From Helicobacteraceae bacterium (GTDB lineage: Bacteria; Campylobacterota; Campylobacteria; Campylobacterales; Sulfurimonadaceae): DNA of 7,989 bases. Under the pieces are notes generated by a model, which did no database searches, was not told the origin of the DNA, and saw only the letters and a program-made list of their open reading frames with translations. Below, in pieces: positions 5,265 to 7,989 of this stretch. The position numbers were made by a program, and so were the translations under genes. The DNA is taken from contig JALWKG010000025.1 in the NCBI GenBank assembly GCA_027081565.1, positions 1 to 7,989 on the forward strand. The letters are read 5' to 3'. Positions within the stretch are counted from its first letter, which is position 1; every line of letters starts with the position of its first letter.

Positions 5265-5711
5265 ATGAAAAAAATAGTACTAACAACGATACTTTTAACC
5301 AGTGCGTTGATGGCAGCACCAAGTAACGCGGTGACAAAACTTTCTGATGAGACACGTAACCTTTTTAAGGCTGAAATGAACTTTATCAAAATAGGTATGG
5401 ATGAGATCCTTTACAATATGATCGCAGGAAATGATGAAAAAGTTCAAGAAATCGCGGGGGAGATCAGAGATAGCTTTGTCTTTACAAAAAGTCTAAAACC
5501 ACATAATGTTAAAGAACTCCAAACCTTGCCTAAACAGTTTTTTGTTGTTGATAGCGAGCTTCATGGTGGGGCATCTGATTTAGCAAATGCTGCTGAATTC
5601 AATGATAAAGAAGGAATGCAAAAAAACTATTTCAAGATGGTTAACTCTTGTGTTCAATGTCATTCAACTTTTGCAACACATAGATTTACAAAGTTTTTAG
5701 AAGAAGAGTAG
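5265..5711 (+). CDS. Periplasmic cytochrome c'/c556-like monohaem protein
   Basis: A 148-residue exported protein with a Sec signal peptide (MKKIVLTTILLTSALMA, cleavage near residue 17). A largely helical body follows, and a single haem motif CVQCH sits close to the C-terminus (residues 129-133). A C-terminal CxxCH after helical segments is the hallmark of the cytochrome c'/c556 four-helix-bundle class, unlike class I proteins with an N-terminal motif. M38 or M45 in the first helix (AEMNFIKIGM) could be the distal ligand, in c556 style. The start is ATG 5265 and not the adjacent ATG 5262, because AAGGAG (5253-5258) is six bases from the former and only three from the latter. It converges with the HIT gene and has its own promoter. 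Roles in this class include electron transfer or NO/gas binding; which applies is unknown. Confidence 0.82.
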   Translation: MKKIVLTTILLTSALMAAPSNAVTKLSDETRNLFKAEMNFIKIGMDEILYNMIAGNDEKVQEIAGEIRDSFVFTKSLKPHNVKELQTLPKQFFVVDSELHGGASDLANAAEFNDKEGMQKNYFKMVNSCVQCHSTFATHRFTKFLEEE

Positions 5712-5730
5712 GATGACTTAGTAGGAAGTT

Positions 5731-5750
5731 ACCCCTTGGTCTCAAGGGGT
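5731..5750. terminator. Shared terminator between convergent cytochrome and HIT genes
   Basis: ACCCCTTG, loop GTCT, CAAGGGGT form a perfect 8-bp GC-rich stem between two convergent stop codons (5711 on plus, 5758 on minus). No long T-run follows on either side, but the position and stability support bidirectional termination. Confidence 0.75.
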
Positions 5751-5757
5751 TGATAGA

Positions 5758-6114
5758 TTATAAAAAGTCTTTAGGATCCGCATCGGTAAGATGTGGAAAC
5801 GTTAATTTTGCACCACCGATAACATGCCAATGAAGATGCTTCACTTCCTGACCGCCGTTATGACCCACATTACTGATCAACCGATACCCAGACTCTTTAA
5901 TACCCACATGTTGAGTAAGCTCTTGTATAAAAGTTGTCATGCCTGCCATAGTCTCAGCAGAGACCTCATTAAAACTGTCCACATGCTGTTTAGGAATCAC
6001 TAAAATATGAAGAGGAGCCTTAGGGTTGATGTCGTGAAAAGCTAAAAAGTTCTCATCTTCCATCTCAATGTTCGCAGGGATTTCTTTGTTTACGATTTTA
6101 CAAAATAGACACAT
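5758..6114 (-). CDS. HIT-family (histidine triad) nucleotide-binding protein
   Basis: A 118-residue cytoplasmic protein of the HINT branch, whose members hydrolyse nucleoside phosphoramidates and acyl-adenylates. The catalytic triad HLHWHV is at residues 93-98 (H93, H95, H97). The N-terminal MCLFCKIVNKEIPA provides the CxxC zinc-type pair (C2, C5) common in the family, and HILVIPKQH (36-44) is the usual substrate-side strand. Length is normal. AGAGG lies six bases upstream of the ATG on the minus strand. It is divergent from pheS across a 187-base spacer. From memory, Campylobacter also keeps a HIT gene next to pheST, so the neighbourhood looks conserved. Since HINT proteins act on aminoacyl-adenylates, a link with aminoacyl-tRNA synthetase by-products is plausible but unproven. 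Confidence 0.95.
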   Translation of the reverse strand: MCLFCKIVNKEIPANIEMEDENFLAFHDINPKAPLHILVIPKQHVDSFNEVSAETMAGMTTFIQELTQHVGIKESGYRLISNVGHNGGQEVKHLHWHVIGGAKLTFPHLTDADPKDFL

Positions 6115-6141
6115 ATATTACCTCTAAAAGTGATTTGCCTT

Positions 6142-6150
6142 ATTGTATCA
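6142..6150 (-). promoter_or_regulatory. Extended -10 box for the HIT gene
   Basis: Read on the minus strand, 6150-6142 is TGATACAAT, matching the extended -10 form TGnTATAAT at all but one base. Initiation near 6135 would leave a leader of about 20 bases containing AGAGG (6125-6121). Confidence 0.5.
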
Positions 6151-6184
6151 CAGAGTTATTAATACCTTTGACAAAAGCTCATAA

Positions 6185-6204
6185 AAGCCCATGAAACAGG
6201 GCTT
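6185..6204. repeat. Hairpin in the divergent HIT-pheS spacer
   Basis: AAGCCC (6185-6190) pairs perfectly with GGGCTT (6199-6204) across an eight-base loop. It lies between the two divergent promoters, outside either predicted transcript, so a DNA-level role or none is likely. Confidence 0.5.
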
Positions 6205-6229
6205 CAAGATTATGTTAAAACTCTTTGGA

Positions 6230-6235
6230 TAAAAT
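6230..6235 (+). promoter_or_regulatory. Candidate -10 box for pheST
   Basis: TAAAAT in CTCTTTGGATAAAATACGC. Initiation near 6242 would give a leader of about 60 bases before the pheS start at 6302. A second -10-like TTATAA at 6244-6249 would give a shorter leader that lacks the ribosome binding site of the small upstream frame. Confidence 0.45.
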
Positions 6236-6257
6236 ACGCGATATTATAAAGAGGTTA

Positions 6258-6297
6258 GAAGAGATGATAAACGTCTCTTTAGACCGATATTGGAGAC
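6258..6297 (+). promoter_or_regulatory. pheS leader with mutually exclusive hairpins
   Basis: GAAGAGATG (6258-6266) pairs with CGTCTCTTT (6272-6280), nine pairs including two G-T, around the loop ATAAA. The same GTCTC (6273-6277) can instead pair with GAGAC (6293-6297), which overlaps the pheS ribosome binding site GGAG (6292-6295). A third option is GTCT/AGAC (6273-6276 with 6281-6284). The arms are short, so control of translation by alternative folding is a hypothesis only. No T-box motif was seen. Confidence 0.35.
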
Positions 6298-6305
6298 TCC
6301 ATTGA
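6264..6305 (+). CDS. Possible 13-residue upstream ORF coupled to pheS
   Basis: ATG 6264 opens MINVSLDRYWRLH and stops at TGA 6303-6305, overlapping the pheS TTG start as TTGA. AAAGAGG at 6248-6254 is nine bases upstream of the ATG and could serve as its ribosome binding site. Ribosomes ending here would be placed on the pheS start and would open the leader hairpins. The peptide has no Phe codon, so it is not a classical Phe attenuator. Frames this short are common by chance. Confidence 0.3.
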   Translation: MINVSLDRYWRLH

Positions 6306-7294
6306 CAGAGTGGTATGACAAAATTGAAGCAGCGGACTCGGTAGAGAAACTCGAAGAGATCCGTATTGCTGTTTTTGGTAAAAAAGGTGTACTCGCCGCA
6401 GAATTTGCCAAGATGAAAAGTGTGGCTAACGAAGAGAAAGCAGCCTTTGCAAAGAACCTGAACATTCACAAAGGCAAGATGGCAGAACTGTTTAACCAGC
6501 GCAAGATCGTCTTGGCAACAGAGGCTCTTGAAGCTGCGATGAAAGCGGAGAAGATCGATGTCTCTCTTTTCTCTCCGACAGCAGAACGTGGTGCCTTACA
6601 CCCAGTAATGCAGACTATGGATAGAATCGTCGAGTATTTTGTCTCTATGAACTTTGCGGTCAACACGGGACCAATGATCGAAGACGACTTTCATAACTTC
6701 GAAGCGTTGAACCTTCCGAAGTACCACCCGGCACGTGACATGCAGGACACTTTTTATTTTAAAGATGAGATGCTTCTGCGTACCCATACTTCTCCCGTAC
6801 AGATCCGTACGATGATGCACTCTAAACCACCGATCCGTATGATCGCTCCAGGTTCTGTTTTCAGACGTGACCTTGACCTGACCCATACACCGATGTTTCA
6901 TCAGGTAGAGGGTCTTGTAGTCGATGAAGCTGGCAAGGTCTCTTTTGCCAACCTCAAGTTTATTCTTGAGGACTTTTTGAAGTACATGTTTGGTGAGGTT
7001 GAAGTACGTTTCAGACCTAGTTTTTTCCCCTTTACCGAACCTTCTGCAGAAGTCGACATAAGCTGTATCTTCTGTAAGGGAGATGGCTGTCGTGTCTGTT
7101 CACATACAGGCTGGTTAGAGGTCCTTGGCTGTGGTATTGTCGATCCTAATGTCTTTAAGGCAGTGGGTTACGAAGATGTCAGCGGTTATGCATTTGGACT
7201 TGGCGTAGAGCGTTTTGCAATGCTTATTCAACACATCGGAGACCTTCGTTCACTTTTTGAAGGCGATGTCAGACTTTTGGAGCAGTTTCAATGA
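6302..7294 (+). CDS. pheS: Phenylalanyl-tRNA synthetase alpha subunit
   Basis: PheS is the catalytic subunit of the (alpha-beta)2 enzyme that attaches phenylalanine to tRNA-Phe in the cytoplasm. The 330-residue product has an N-terminal coiled-coil tRNA arm (about residues 1-85) and then the class II catalytic core. Core features are GALHPVMQTMDRIVEYF (about 97-113), the strongly conserved DDFHNFEALNLPKYHPARDMQDTF region, motif 2 FRRDLDLTHTPMFHQVEG (about 187-204) and motif 3 GLGVER (299-304). Four cysteines at 255, 258, 263 and 266 form a zinc-type knuckle seen in many bacterial PheS proteins. The start is placed at TTG 6302, giving MTEWYDKIEAADS, because GGAG (6292-6295) is six bases upstream; an in-frame TTG at 6290 has no such site. 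The gene overlaps pheT by ATGA. Confidence 0.97.
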   Translation: MTEWYDKIEAADSVEKLEEIRIAVFGKKGVLAAEFAKMKSVANEEKAAFAKNLNIHKGKMAELFNQRKIVLATEALEAAMKAEKIDVSLFSPTAERGALHPVMQTMDRIVEYFVSMNFAVNTGPMIEDDFHNFEALNLPKYHPARDMQDTFYFKDEMLLRTHTSPVQIRTMMHSKPPIRMIAPGSVFRRDLDLTHTPMFHQVEGLVVDEAGKVSFANLKFILEDFLKYMFGEVEVRFRPSFFPFTEPSAEVDISCIFCKGDGCRVCSHTGWLEVLGCGIVDPNVFKAVGYEDVSGYAFGLGVERFAMLIQHIGDLRSLFEGDVRLLEQFQ

Positions 7295-7989
7295 TCGTTA
7301 CACGCAGCTGGTTAAACGAGTGGATTAAACTCGACGATATCTCTACAGAAGAGTTGGCTAAGACTTTTAACAATATTGGTCTTGAAGTCGACAGTATTAC
7401 AGAGTATGATGTCCCTAAAAAGATCGTTTTTGGTAAGGTGCTCTCTTGTGAGAAACACCCTGATGCAGACAAGCTAAACATCTGTCAAGTGGACCTTGGG
7501 TCAACGACACGTCAGATCGTATGTGGTGCCGCTAATGTTCGTGAAGGTATTACCGTTGCAGTAGCCACCCTTGGTGCTAAGATGCCTGGTGGTCTTGAGA
7601 TCAAACCAGTCAAGCTTCGTGGTGTAGACTCTGAGGGAATGATCTGCTCATCTACTGAGATCGGTCTTCCCAAACTTGAAGATGGAATCATGGTGATCGA
7701 CAGCAGCATTGGCAAGGTTAAACTTGGTGAAGAGCTTCGCAACAACAGCTACTTTAGTGACACTAAGATCGAGATCGAGTTGACTGCAAACCGTGGAGAC
7801 TGTCTCAGTATCCGTGGTGTGGCACGTGACCTGTGTGCTGCTTTCAACAAACCAATGAAAAAGATGAAAAGTGAAGATAACGATCAGACCCGTTTGGGCA
7901 TTGGCCGTTTTTTACAACTGGTTCAAGATGAGAACCTGGATGTTGACCTGACCTATCGTGCACTTGATCTTAAAGCATTAGAACTGCCA
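7291..7989 (+). CDS. pheT: Phenylalanyl-tRNA synthetase beta subunit, N-terminal part
   Basis: PheT partners PheS; it binds tRNA and carries the editing site. The gene starts at ATG 7291, overlapping the pheS stop by four bases (ATGA), and runs off the window after 233 codons of an expected 770-800. The first 40 residues (MIVTRSWLNEWIKLDD...NNIGLEVDSI) match the family's B1 start. Residues about 43-150 form the EMAP/OB-type tRNA-binding domain, with HPDADKL (56-62), VCGAANVREG (77-86) and GVDSEGMICS (111-120). TANRGDCLSIRGVARDL (165-181) is the conserved B1/B3 linker region, and the B3/B4 editing module begins near the window edge. The frame is intact throughout. Expression is coupled to pheS. 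Confidence 0.97.
   Translation, partial: MIVTRSWLNEWIKLDDISTEELAKTFNNIGLEVDSITEYDVPKKIVFGKVLSCEKHPDADKLNICQVDLGSTTRQIVCGAANVREGITVAVATLGAKMPGGLEIKPVKLRGVDSEGMICSSTEIGLPKLEDGIMVIDSSIGKVKLGEELRNNSYFSDTKIEIELTANRGDCLSIRGVARDLCAAFNKPMKKMKSEDNDQTRLGIGRFLQLVQDENLDVDLTYRALDLKALELP

Noticed and set aside
6290..6301. TTG at 6290 as the pheS start
   Set aside because: No ribosome binding site at proper spacing; TTG 6302 has GGAG six bases upstream and a family-like N-terminal length.
1..7989. CRISPR array, intact insertion sequence, rRNA or phage genes
   Set aside because: No regularly spaced repeats, transposase or integrase motifs, or RNA gene signatures were found on either strand.

Overview
The window reads as a piece of a Campylobacterota (epsilonproteobacterial) chromosome, probably a free-living sulfur or hydrogen oxidiser of the Sulfurimonas/Sulfurovum type. 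The evidence is a moderately AT-rich genome with TAAAAT/TATAGT-like -10 boxes, a long-form UbiD decarboxylase of the menaquinone type, two small periplasmic c-type cytochromes, and a HIT gene beside pheST. The genus is an inference from gene content and protein style, not from a search.

Layout. Bases 1-612 are the 3' end of a UbiD-family decarboxylase. Bases 786-1121 encode a small, extremely lysine-rich monohaem cytochrome c, followed by a hairpin terminator. A promoter near 1211 then drives argH (1265-2653), which overlaps an OsmC-family gene (2650-3120) by ATGA. Bases 3191-5260 look accessory: a two-helix membrane protein of unknown function, about 430 bases of non-coding DNA rich in inverted repeats (3581-4014), an EF-hand-like lipoprotein (4015-4617), a truncated secreted alpha/beta-hydrolase-like gene (4621-5154), and a short remnant resembling the C-terminus of the 3191 gene (5158-5229). 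Ordinary core genes resume with a cytochrome c'/c556-like protein (5265-5711). It converges on a HIT-family gene (5758-6114, minus strand) across a strong shared terminator. The HIT gene diverges from pheS-pheT (6302-7294, and 7291 to the window end), which encode the two subunits of phenylalanyl-tRNA synthetase.

How the parts relate. UbiD (quinone synthesis) and the two cytochromes fit a respiratory lifestyle. ArgH, HIT and PheST are housekeeping. The pheS start appears to be TTG at 6302, with its own GGAG. It overlaps the stop of a 13-codon upstream reading frame, and the leader can form alternative hairpins, one of which covers the ribosome binding site. The most island-like part is 3191-5260, with a structured non-coding block, a lipoprotein/hydrolase pair and gene remnants. 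No CRISPR, intact insertion sequence, rRNA or tRNA was found. I do not see a complete new multi-gene system. The nearest candidates are the lipoprotein/hydrolase pair, the structured intergenic block and the pheS leader.
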